Assembly (NCBI GenBank): GCA_022410635.1
Contig: JAJVDF010000775.1
Span: 501,552 to 565,551 of the forward strand
DNA: 64,000 nt
Origin: Tretioscincus oriximinensis
Lineage: Eukaryota; Chordata; Lepidosauria; Squamata; Gymnophthalmidae
Reading direction: 5' to 3'
Position 1 is the first letter of the stretch; every line of letters starts with the position of its first letter. Positions 34,349 to 44,631 of the stretch are shown in pieces. Below the pieces are notes generated by a model, which did not search any database, was not told the origin of the DNA, and was given only the letters and a program-made list of their open reading frames with translations. The position numbers were made by a program, and so were the translations under genes.

Positions 34349-36739
34349 CAAGTTAAAACCTAACATCATGGCTAACAATTCTGCTTGTGTCCCTACTTAC
34401 AGCCCCTGGGAAGTGACCTTGGCAGAGTATAAATATGTTTTTTGAAGACAATGCAGATTCTGAACTCATTAGGTTGACTTAACATAAATAATGGATATTT
34501 TAACTTTTGCATTTGCACCTGCCAACCCAACAGCAAATTCACGATGCTCTTTCAACTTACACATGGATAGAACTCTGTCTTGCTCAAAACACAAGAAGTA
34601 GATTTCCATATTCTCATCTTAATCAGCACACTAGTGCATATTCATGCATAAAAGCACACCTATCTCTTCTAAATGTTGTTGGATCATTCTATTAACTCTT
34701 GGTAATTATTGTCTTTATGTAGCTGTATTCTCATCCATGCAAAACAAACAAAATGATTTAATGTGAATTACACTATTAGGCAGCCATTTTAAATATCATG
34801 CATAAATAAAATCCAAGCTCACAATCATTATCAAAAGCCATTAATTTTAAAAGCCACACAAACCAATTAAAACAAACTAAATTAACAATGTTCCCTTTTT
34901 TAATTTACCATGTTTAATTTACTATTTGTTTTAAGAAATCTATTGAAATAATTTCACAGGATGGTTAAGATTTATCCCTTTTAAATAACTGAGTATTGAG
35001 GATAACTAATAAATTAATACACTTAAAATTCTCATGTTCTTTGTCTTAAGGAGAGGTTTATATTACTGGAGTTACTGAGTACTACAAACAGTTTTAGACA
35101 TTTTATAGTTATTGTTTAGCGTCCTTTCATTTTTCTTTTTACTAACTTTTAAACTGTCCCTGAAAGTATTTGAAAATTTTCTAAAAAGAAGAAGAAAAGA
35201 AGCAAGGAAGAAAGAAACAGAAAACTGGTAGTTCTACTAAAAATGGATTACATGGCAACATTCCAAAACCTCCACATGTTCCTCTTTTAAGTCTGGTCTC
35301 TCTAAAGGGCACCAAATATTAATGGCATAGTAAAAGGGGTTCTGGCAAAAGAGGGAAAAATACTGAAACCCACTCACCTTAGGTTTTTTCTTGCAGATCA
35401 AGTAGACTTTCTTGATCTTTTTATAGGCAAGAACTCACTTGACAAATACACTCCATTTCTCCTGACAAATAAAATCTGCAATAAGAACAGGAAATGACTC
35501 ATTCTTGTGCTCATAAATATTGTCCTATATAGGAACAAGGAACATTACACCTTACTCATGTTAACCTGCTTGGACTTTATCACCTGTTTAGAGAAAATGA
35601 AGAAAAAGTCTTAAGCAGCAGAGCTTTATGTCTACATATCAGTATATCATTCCCTGGAGGACTTGGCTTGACTTCATATACTTTTTTTTAAAATCCAATC
35701 TGATATCCTATTATATCTTGCATTAAATATGCTTCTTTAATTATCCTCATTCTATATCCTAGTATTTTTTCCATCCACGCCCATATTTCCTCCTAAATAT
35801 CCTGCCTTATTGTGTTAAAAAGTGGCACATTTCGCAAAGATCTTGGAAAAAAGCATCGATCAGGGGATTGTGGTTCTTTGCACCTTTATTGCTGATGTGT
35901 CCCAAAAACATTTACACATATGGCTGAAGAACCATGATGTTGAAACGTAAAACAAGTGTACACTTGCAAGCATTTGCAAGCACGCACAGGTCAAAGGTGC
36001 AAGTGTAAAACTAGCCATAATTGTGGGGTTCCTGTATGAATTCTCTTGCAAATAAAAGAGACACTTAATACATTTATAAAAAAGATCTGGGGAGATAATA
36101 AAGAGAGTGATGGGATAGGTATTTGCCTATTCTGGATGACATGGAAATTTGTTTCCTCTTCTGAAAAGATAAAGATCCCTTCACTTTCTCGGGGTATGTT
36201 TCAATATTCTCAGAAAATTTGGGGAGAAATTTTGAAAGTCTCTACAGAATTGCCTGTTGTGATAAATTTGAATGCTTGGGACTGATGTTATGGACAGGTT
36301 GCTGACAGGGTTAGTTCTACCACTTGTCTTTACAATTGTCACCCATCATGGTCACAGAGAAATGTCAAGTTGGATGCAGTAAAGATCATATTTTACATTT
36401 AATAATTGAGGTGCATACTAGAAGAAGTGTATTATCTTATGAGGTGCATAGTTGGAAGATAGTGGTCTGCTTTGTCTATAAAGTAACATTGTGGATCTAG
36501 AGATATTGAACAGTCAATTCACCATAATCGGTCTTTTATTCCTAGACAAAGTGCTTGAGAAATTTATTATGAATCAAAGACATGCCTAAATTAAATATAG
36601 TATTTAGGCGCTTTTCAATATGAATTGTGTTCTTATTACTCTTTTGGGACTATTTTCGTTCTGCTGACTAATAGCCTATCATGGCATAAGCATGGGGCAA
36701 GTGCTATGTAATATATATGGATCCCTTCCAGAATCTTGA
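34349..36739. other. Unassigned AT-rich stretch
   Basis: No gene is recognised. The ORF at 36046-36285 may belong to the L1 that follows but shows no block I can place. Confidence 0.3.
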
Positions 36740-37142
36740 AATCTGCTCTAAAAAATACTAGAGACCATTTTCAGCACTCCAGGGACCTTTATATACTGAG
36801 CCCCTGCTTCACATCATGTTATTATGTGATACAGATGCTAAGAATATTTAATTTGGAATTCCAGGACACTCACAAGTCAGTTAGAATAGGGCGAAAATTA
36901 AATCTATTGCAAAATGAACCCTTATTATCTCAAAAACCCACTAATCGAAAATTATAATTTTAGTTATTAGCATTACAAAATGTTTGGCCGGTCTGGCAAA
37001 GTTGAAAGAGGAAGGTAACTCCTTCTGTATATCACGTATCTTTGATTAAGGCAATCAATCCCACAGGTGATCCAAACTTAGCAAGATATTTACAAGGTTT
37101 TCCCTTTAAAAAGTTAAGAGAGCTCTTTGATAACCATGGGAC
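36740..37142 (+). mobile_element. L1 ORF2 fragment, part left of the copia insertion
   Basis: Translated text in shifting frames shows the L1 ORF2 region after the RT, including an R-I-F-N block near 36840 and an L-x-R-Y-L-Q-G-F-P-F-K-K-L stretch near 37078-37116. It ends exactly at the GGGAC target duplication (37138-37142). The coding direction and order continue at 39188, on the other side of the copia element. Many stops are present. Confidence 0.55.
37138..37142. repeat. Left target-site duplication of the copia element
   Basis: GGGAC here is repeated as GGGAC at 39188-39192, directly outside the TG...CA ends of the element. Confidence 0.8.
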
Positions 37143-37162
37143 TGTCAAGATATTGTAAAACT

Positions 37163-38614
37163 TGTAAGGCAGAAAGTGTTTGAGGAGGTTCATCTTCCCA
37201 AAGAAAAACCTGTGATTGGTTCAAAATGGGTATACAAGTGTATACAACTGCCAATGGTCAGCATAAATTTAAGGCTAGACTTGTAGCACAAGGGTTTGTG
37301 CAGAATTATTTGCACAATTATGAGCAAGTATATGCACCAACTTGTAAGAGTGAGTCCATGAGACTAGTTCTCACTCTAGCTTGTAAATGTGGGTTCAAAA
37401 TTAAACATTTTGACTTTGAATGTGCATATCTGAATGCCAATCTTAAGGAGACTATCTATAAGATGCCTCCAGAAGGCTTTATGCCAAAAGATACCTCAAA
37501 GGTTTACTTGCTGAAAAAGGCATTGTATGGCCTCAAACACTCGGCTCTTAGCTGGAATGAGTGCCTTAACCAAAAATTACTAGAAATTGGCTTTAAACAA
37601 AGTATAGCAGATGCTTGTGTTTATACGAAAGGTTCTGGTGATCAGCAAATAACCATTCTGTTATATGTGGATGATTTGTGTATTTCTGCTAAAATAGATG
37701 ATTTAATTCAAAGTGTCTATTCTCAGTTAAATACTTCGTTTGTCATTAAAGAATTGGGATATCTTTCCCATTATCTAAGGATTAATGTCAAACAGTTGTC
37801 ACCAAATAGCATCTTGCTAAATCAGACACAAAAGATTCAAGAATTGCTAAGCAAGACAAAGCTACAGGAAGCTAAGCCAGTTAAGACTCCTATGGTGGCT
37901 GATTTTCAAAAACAGACAGATACTCTTCCATTTTCAAATCCAGAACTTTATCGTTCTATAATTGGTAGTTTTTTGCACATTTGCAACTGGACTCGACCAG
38001 ATATAGCCTATGCAACAAGTTACTTAAATTGCAAAGTGTCTAATCCTTGTGTATCTAACTGGGTAGCATTGAAACGTGTTCTTAGATACTTAAAAGGCTC
38101 TTTAGACACTGGTTTACTTATTGATCCTTTAGACTCTAATGTGCTGACTGCATATTGTGACAGTTCCTTCGCAGACACAGCTGATCATAAGTCCTGTACA
38201 GGATATTTAGTAAAATATGCAGGAGTTTCCATTTGTTGGAGCTCTTGCAAACAAACTTCTATCAGTCTTTCAACAGCAGAAGCTGAATACTGTGCACTTT
38301 CTGAAACCTGTACAGAAATTCTTTGACTTAGGAGAAATGTTCCCATTGCCTATAACAATCTGGGAAGATTCTCAAACTTGTATCCATTTGTCAGAAGTTG
38401 ACAACCTAAAAACAAGGACTAAATATATAGCAGTCAAATGTCAGAATGTGAAACAATTGATTAAAAATGGAGAAATTGTACTAAAGTATATAGAGTCAGA
38501 AAACAATATATCTGATTTGTTAACGAAACCTGTTGTAGAGTCTAAGTTTTCACGACTTCTGCAACAATTTGGGGTAGCTTGTAAATGTCTTTCCCAAATA
38601 AATATGAGAAGGGG
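37163..38614 (+). pseudogene. Copia pol: reverse transcriptase and RNase H, broken
   Basis: The RVT_2-type reverse transcriptase is shown by K-A-R-L-V-A-Q-G-F (about residue 18 of the 37226 ORF), L-K-K-A-L-Y-G-L-K and the YVDD catalytic box at 37664-37675. RNase H follows with A-Y-C-D-S-S-F-A-D and L-S-T-A-E-A-E-Y, then a final block ending L-L-T-K-P in another frame (to about 38550). Breaks: a frameshift near 37240 separates the upstream G-S-K-W-V-Y-K block. A TGA at 38324-38326 stands where a Trp codon is usual, and a frameshift lies just after it. When intact the product would copy the element RNA into DNA inside virus-like particles. The RT core itself is open for 366 codons. Confidence 0.85.
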
Positions 38615-39187
38615 TGTCAAGATATTGTAAAACTATGTAGTCATATTATGTTTGGCAAAGTTTGTACCTTGGGTTCTTTAAAAGTAAAACATGACTCAAG
38701 CCTTGTATTTCCAATTAAAAAGTATGTAAAGTACGTGCAGCTAGTCTTATTGGCTTAGAGCCAGATTTAAGGAGCTGCATTCTTCACTGTTTGTGTGCAG
38801 CTAGACTGTGACTCTGATGTGGCCGTGCTGTTACATTTTTGTCATTCTGCTGCACCCAGCTCTATATCTTTGTGGTTTGTAGCTGCTTTATTTTCCAATG
38901 CTTATTTTTATTGTGTTTGCTAAAAGCCTTGTGAAGTTAACAAGCTTTATGTTTAACTCTGTGTATGTTTTATAAATAGCAATTTTTCTTTTTGCCAACC
39001 AAGTAAAACTACCTTCCTGCAATAGGAATGCTAAAAGACTATGTCTCTGTCTGTTTTGTCTTACTGCTTTATTTTTACTAAGGCTTACTACCTATTTTGA
39101 ATACTGTTCACTTTTTGCTTAATTTGTTTTGTATTTTACATGCAGACGGCAAACTTCCCTGCAACTTCTATTTCAGATTCTCTAACA
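38615..39187 (+). repeat. Copia 3' LTR
   Basis: Starts TGTCAAG next to the purine tract and ends CTAACA next to GGGAC, so the ends are TGT...ACA. A TATA-like ttttataaatagc lies at about 38968-38980. It is the only near-complete LTR of the element and now ends inside L1 sequence. Confidence 0.85.
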
Positions 39188-40130
39188 GGGACTCCCAAAA
39201 ATATTTGGCAAATAAGAGACTTACATCCAACTGTGAACATTTGGTTAGCAGAAAGGGAGGTTCATACCTACATTAATAAACACGATATCAAGATTAGTAC
39301 GACCCAACCCAGTGGGAAATTAGAAAACATATTAGGTAAAAGAATAAAAAACAAGACCCATTTGATTGGAGAATTACATCTTTTTGGTATGAAATTTAAA
39401 TATAATAATTTTTCCACTCTTTATAATGGATGGAATCACGATATTGATCTTAGTGAGGAAGAATGGGTGCAATGGATTTAATCTACAAATAATATTAAAC
39501 AATCAAAAATCAAGGAACTACAAAAGAAGATTAATGTAAGGTGGTATAGAACCCCAAATCAATTTGCACATATAGGTGGAATGTCTTCTACGTGTTGGCA
39601 TGGGTGTATAGATATGCATATGTGATATTATTGTCCTTTTATTCTAGAGTTTGGAATAAAGTGGCAATTGAAATAGTGATAATATCAAATATGGATATCC
39701 CAAGATCAGTACAATTGTTAATAATGAATATTTCTAATAATTTAAATCTGCAATATCATGCATCCTATGTATTAAATAGATGTATATGGGCATTTCAGTT
39801 AACAATTGCTAGAGGTTGGAAGGACAGAAAAAAAATGGACAATTCACAGCTGGTTGGATTATTTAATTGAATTCCTATGGTTTGATTTATTAAGACAAAA
39901 AAGATTAATCTTATTAGGTATACAGATCCAAACCTCTTGGATACAATGTTGGACTCATATTATTGATGTAAATAGTGACAGATACTCTTTGTTAACACAT
40001 GCTATGGATATGATCTCAAAATTGTGCTTAATGTAATTATATAGATTTTATGTTTTGTATGTAACCTAATTAGTTCCTAGTTCTTCTGAATCTTACTGAG
40101 TGACTAAAGGCAATGGTCCTGGGGGGGAGG
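39188..40130 (+). mobile_element. L1 ORF2 C-terminus and 3' UTR, right of the copia insertion
   Basis: The open segment to 39481 ends with the W-x-x-D-I-x-L-S-E-E-E-W block typical of the L1 ORF2 tail. At 39537-39620 comes R-W-Y-R-T-P with the following Cys and His residues (C-W-H-G-C, M-H-M), matching the conserved C-terminal Cys/His region. Coding likeness continues in other frames to about 40035. A G-rich tract (ctgggggggagggggaga) at 40118-40135 resembles the G-rich part of L1 3' UTRs. The copy is inactive. Confidence 0.65.
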
Positions 40131-40169
40131 GGGAGACACTTGTTGCTGTATTGGAATACGCAGTTTGGA

Positions 40170-40425
40170 AAGCCAGTTTGGTATAATGGTTAGAGTGTTG
40201 GAATCTTATCTGGTAGTCTCCCGGTTCAATTCCCCACTCCTCCATGAAAGCCAGCTGGGTGACGTTGGGCCAGTCACAGTTCTTTAGAGTTCTCTCAGCC
40301 CCACATATTTCACAGGATGTCTGTTGTGGAGAAAGCAACAAAAGCTATGTGCATCCCCTTATGGTTGGCTACCCTAACACCTTTGGGTATAGGGTGGGAT
40401 ATAAGTACAAATAAATAAATAAAAT
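40170..40425 (+). mobile_element. Sauria-type tRNA-derived SINE
   Basis: The head carries RNA polymerase III promoter boxes: A box tggtataatgg at 40180-40190 and B box ggttcaattcc at 40223-40233. The body has 'ccagctgggtgacgttgggc' and 'cagtcacagttctttagag', and the tail is 'gggtatagggtgggatataa' plus an AAAT run. This order is that of the Sauria SINE family of squamates. It lies directly behind the L1 3' UTR. Confidence 0.85.
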
Positions 40426-41399
40426 GGTATATTCAATGGTGTATAAACCTATTTTCTTTTTTTGGTGTGCAACGTTATTATAATAAAAAAAATTGGGGGA
40501 AAAATATATTGAGCCCTGAAATTCTTCATACTCTGATACTCCTGGGATATTATCTGAGGCCTTCTGACCATTCCCAAGCATATGCCTGCTGAGAACAGCT
40601 TGGAAGCTCCTACAAGGAGAACAGCCTGAGAGGAGTGAAAATGGAATATATTCTGGTGTCATGGTGGTGTCACATTCTTACACACTTTGTATATTTCCCC
40701 TTGCACAATATTCCTGCACCCAACATGTGAGTGCCCTGTTCTGGTCTACACATTCACCAGGTTAGAATGCTCTTTGTAGACTATTCTATTTATGTAAGTA
40801 CAAGCTAGGCCTATGTCATACTCCTACTGCAGAAAGAAACTACCCCACAGGGCTACTAATCCTACATATTTGTTGTTCTTGTTTTACTTGACATTCTTTT
40901 AAAGGGACTGTTTTCATTTCATTTTACTCCTTTTACTCCTTTTAGCAAGAGAAGCTGTAGGATTGACATAGTAAGGTTGATAACAAATTGTATATTTTAT
41001 TGGGTTAAAAAAAAATTGGCTCTGCCTTTCCATCCCCTAATCATGGGTCAAAGTACTTGTTTCCCACAGTTCTGTGGTTGGCCCTCAGTCTAGAGAAGGA
41101 TCTCCCTTTTATAATATCTTTTAAAAAGTCTATTGAGTAGATGTTCACATTTTGCAAATGCTACAAACTTGCCAATTACATTTGAACGTTTTTGCAGAAT
41201 ATGGAGACACATTTATTGAGTAGCTCTTTCAGGAGGATTTGTCTACTTTAGAAGGCTTTGTAAGGACATTAGCTGCCACTTTCTTTTTTTCATGATGTGC
41301 AATTCAGTGGTAGGTTGTATTGCATAAATAAAATACTTATGAGAAATTTAAAAGTTTCTATAGTCCACTTACTGTAATTTAGACTATGAAAGCTCATAT
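40426..41399. other. Unassigned stretch
   Basis: No gene or repeat is recognised. Confidence 0.35.
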
Positions 41400-42316
41400 G
41401 AAAGCAAATGCACTTCAACTTAAGCAAGTGCAAGATTATGCATATTGCAGTGAAGAACCCCAACTACTCCTACCACCTGATGGGAACCAAGTTTTCTGTG
41501 ACCAAGCAAGAAAAGGATCTTGGGGTGTTGGTGGACAATTCAATGAAAATGTCAACCCAGTGTGCAGCGGCAGCAAGAAAGGCAAATTCCATGTTGGGGA
41601 TAATTAGGAAAGGAATTGAAAACAAGTCAGCAAATGTTGTTTTGCCTCTTTATAAATCTGTGGTGAGGCCACATTTGGAATACTGTGTTCAATTCTGGTC
41701 ACCACATCTCAAGAGGGACATTTTGGAACTGGAGAAGGTGCAGAAAAGGGCAACAAAAATGATCAAGGGTCTGGAGCACCTCCCTTACGAAGTCAGGCTG
41801 CAACGTCTGGGCCTCTTCAGCCTTGAAAGGCGATGTCTGAGCGGTGATCTGATTGAAGTGCACAAAATCATGCATGGGATGGACAGGGTGAATGGAGAAA
41901 AAAAATGTTTTCTCTCTCCCACAACACTAGGACCAGGGGGCACTGCTTAAAACTGTTGGGTAGAAAAGTGAAAACAGACAAAGGAAAGTATTTTTTCACC
42001 CAGAGGGTCATTGGCCTGTGGAATTTACTTCCTGAAGCTAACAGCTTGGATAGTTTCAAGACAGGACTAGACAGGACTGGACACCAAGGGTATAAATGGA
42101 TACTAGGATGGATTCTGTATGTTACCTCCGGGGTGGAGCAACAGGCAGGACTCCTGAAATACCAATTGCAGGGAGTCATGAACAGGAGCATATTTTGCTT
42201 TCCTCTGTTTGGACTGCCCAGGTGCATCTGGTGGGCCTCTGTGTGACACAGAATGCTGGATTTGATGGGCTGTGGCCTGATCCAGTATGGCTCTTCTTAT
42301 GTTCTTATGTTCTTAT
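41400..42316 (+). mobile_element. CR1-type LINE, 5'-truncated with intact 3' end
   Basis: The copy begins within the reverse transcriptase and runs through its C-terminal part (41408-41950), a 3' UTR with 'gggagtcatgaacaggagca', and terminal repeats of ttatgttc (about 42296-42316). Those repeats are the hallmark of CR1-group ends. It is the best preserved LINE in the window and the reference for the other fragments at 8104, 19605, 31100, 34040, 49155 and 54450. Confidence 0.85.
41408..41950 (+). pseudogene. CR1 reverse transcriptase C-terminal segment
   Basis: This 180-codon open segment shows the CR1-group blocks K-C-K-I-M-H near residue 7, Q-E-K-D-L-G-V near residue 34, P-L-Y-K-S-V-V-R-P-H-L-E-Y near residue 80 and L-E-K-V-Q-K-R-A-T-K-M-I near residue 108. 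These lie downstream of the RT catalytic box, which is missing by 5' truncation. The frame continues in a neighbouring frame after 41935 (K-L-L-G-R-K-V-K-T), so one frameshift separates the end. It cannot act alone. Confidence 0.8.
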
Positions 42317-43593
42317 ACTATCAACTTGCCATAACTTACATATATGTCTCATTTCAAGATGTATCCTAAAATGGTCTTGATTAAAAAGAGCCCAAAATTC
42401 CTTACTAAAACTTATTTGAATTCTCCCATTTCACTTAAATTGTTCCATGACTCACAAGTGGATTGGGACCCATACTTTTGCAAGCCTGGGCTTGAAGTGC
42501 ACAGATCTCCTACAAAAGCAATTGATTGCATACAGTAATGTTGATGGTCAATAAAAGGAATCTAATCTATGACTTTTCTATATTCCTTTTCTAAGGTGTG
42601 TGACTTTAAATAATAAACAAAATGTTCTAATCAGGGGCCAAAGATAGAAAAATCTGATATTTAAATGACTAGGAAACTTGAATAGACCATAAAAATGAAT
42701 TTTAGTAGTAAAAATGAGAAATAAATTAGCTGCTAACTCATGAAGTAAAATATAAATATAGCAAAAATAATACCATTGAAAAGACTTGCTACTCTATTAG
42801 CCAAAATGAAAAGCTTAATACTGGTCTTTATAGTTACATGAAGTCCAGCTTTAAGGAAGAAATATTCAAGTAATATATAAAATGACCCAATAAGGTGATA
42901 GTGTCAGGGCTATGCACAAGCCCTTTACATTTTTTTAAAGCTTTACTGCTTATTATCATATAACAAACCAGTATTTTCTTTCTGTGTAATTAATGTATTT
43001 CAAAGCTTATTTTTCAGTCTTTGGGTAAGTTTCAAGAAGGTCAAGTTCATTTGCAATACAGAATAACATGACCCAGAAAGCAGGATATTTTTAGGTCAAA
43101 TCAAAAGCCCAATATAATTCTTGAGTGTTTTTAATTATCTTTTTTCCCTTCAAATTTCCATTTCCCCTGATTAATGACCTATTATACCAGTAGCTCATGT
43201 GAATTTGTTCTAGGAAATACATATATGAAATGGTACTCGGCAAGAGAACGGTTGGGATCAATACGTTTGGGTAAGAAAGTTGACAGGAAGCATATGATAG
43301 AATTAGACTGGGTTTTGCCTTTTCTGCTCTAGGCCTTACTCTGGCATACATCACTTCCCTAGAAATATATTGAACAAATAGTTCATCCCTGAAAAGGGGC
43401 CTGGCATCTATATATTGATCTGCCATATTCTTGCACACTAATATGCAGGCAACAGGGATATATTCCAGAATAAGACCCTATGTAGAAAAGACCTGACAGT
43501 AAATCTAGATTTCTTTGATTCAGATTAACTACAGCAACACACATTGGCAGCATTTGAACCAAGACAACACACTGAACAAATTTGATTTGATTT
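42317..43593. other. Unassigned AT-rich stretch
   Basis: No gene or repeat family is recognised. Confidence 0.4.
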
Positions 43594-44625
43594 ATGGTAT
43601 GTCTAGGCTTACTCAGCTCTAGTTTAAATGAAGATGCATCACTGTTTAATTTGCCGGACAACACTAGAATGGATACAATAGTGATTAACATGGTGTTAGA
43701 ATGTGAACTATTGCTCTCCTTAGACCAGATATACATAAAAAGAAAAAAAAGAAGTTTCATATTGTGATGTGGTGCATAGGTGGCATCAGAGTGATTCAGG
43801 AATATAGTCATCTATGCCTAGAGCATTGCACACAAAAAAGCAAGGCTCTAAATGTGGGGGATGGCACCTTTTCCGATGTATGTGTACTATTCATTGAGGA
43901 GGAGGAGAAGCTGGTTTTTATACCCCATTTTTCTCAACTTTGCAGGAACCAAAGTGGCTTACATAACCTTCTATTCTTCTCTTTACAACCTTGTAAAGTA
44001 GGTGGGGTTGGAGAGAGCTCCAAAGAACTGTGATTAGCCCAAGGCCACCCAGGTAGCTACAGGAAAGACTGCAGAATCAAACTGGGAGTCTTCTAACCAC
44101 TACACCAGATGGTATGTCTAGGCTTACTCAGCTCTAGTTTAAATGAAGATGCATCACTGTTTAATTTGCCGGACAACACTAGAATGGATACAATAGTGAT
44201 TAACATGGTGTTAGAATGTGAACTATTGCTCTCCTTAGACCAGATATACATAAAAAGAAAAAAAAGAAGTTTCATATTGTGATGTGGTGCATAGGTGGCA
44301 TCAGAGTGATTCAGGAATATAGTCATCTATGCCTAGAGCATTGCACACAAAAAAGCAAGGCTCTAAATGTGGGGGATGGCACCTTTTCCGATGTATGTGT
44401 ACTATTCATTGAGGAGGAGGAGAAGCTGGTTTTTATACCCCATTTTTCTCAACTTTGCAGGAACCAAAGTGGCTTACATAACCTTCTATTCTTCTCTTTA
44501 CAACCTTGTAAAGTAGGTGGGGTTGGAGAGAGCTCCAAAGAACTGTGATTAGCCCAAGGCCACCCAGGTAGCTACAGGAAAGACTGCAGAATCAAACTGG
44601 GAGTCTTCTAACCACTACACCAGAT
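43594..44625. repeat. 515-base tandem duplication, apparently identical copies
   Basis: Unit 1 (43594-44109) and unit 2 (44109-44625) match at offset 515. Every line I compared by eye is identical, and the ORFs inside are the same residue for residue. The break lies at a two-base 'at' microhomology (tttat|ggtatg, cagat|ggtatg, cagat|tggctc). Each unit contains an antisense SINE. The duplication is recent or an assembly artefact. Confidence 0.9.
43890..44109 (-). mobile_element. Sauria-type SINE, antisense, copy in unit 1
   Basis: Reads 'gaggaggaggagaagctggt', 'ttttataccccatttttctc', 'tgtaaagtaggtggggttgg' and 'ctaaccactacacca'. This is the antisense order of the Sauria SINE, ending at the tRNA-like head. 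The head is cut at the duplication junction. Confidence 0.8.
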
Positions 44626-44631
44626 TGGCTC
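44405..44631 (-). mobile_element. Sauria-type SINE, antisense, copy in unit 2
   Basis: Same sequence as in unit 1, but here the head continues past the duplication end into 'ttggctcttg'. This copy therefore keeps the original outer junction. Confidence 0.8.

Larger units (their letters stand above)
37143..39187 (+). mobile_element. Ty1/copia retrotransposon, deleted internally
   Basis: The element begins with TGTCAAGATATTGTAAAACT, the first 20 bases of its LTR, and ends with a complete 3' LTR (38615-39187, 573 bases). Between them only the RT and RNase H part of pol remains. A purine tract, gagaagggg (38606-38614), sits directly before the 3' LTR. GGGAC flanks both ends. The rest of the 5' LTR, the primer-binding site, gag, protease and integrase are missing, probably by one deletion with its breakpoint at about 37163. 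The insertion lies inside an L1 ORF2 in the same orientation. Confidence 0.85.

Noticed and set aside
36046..36285. Start of the L1 ORF2 region
   Set aside because: The 79-codon ORF shows no L1 block; the L1 is called only from 36740.
40170..40245. tRNA gene
   Set aside because: A and B boxes are present, but they belong to the head of a SINE and no full cloverleaf is formed.
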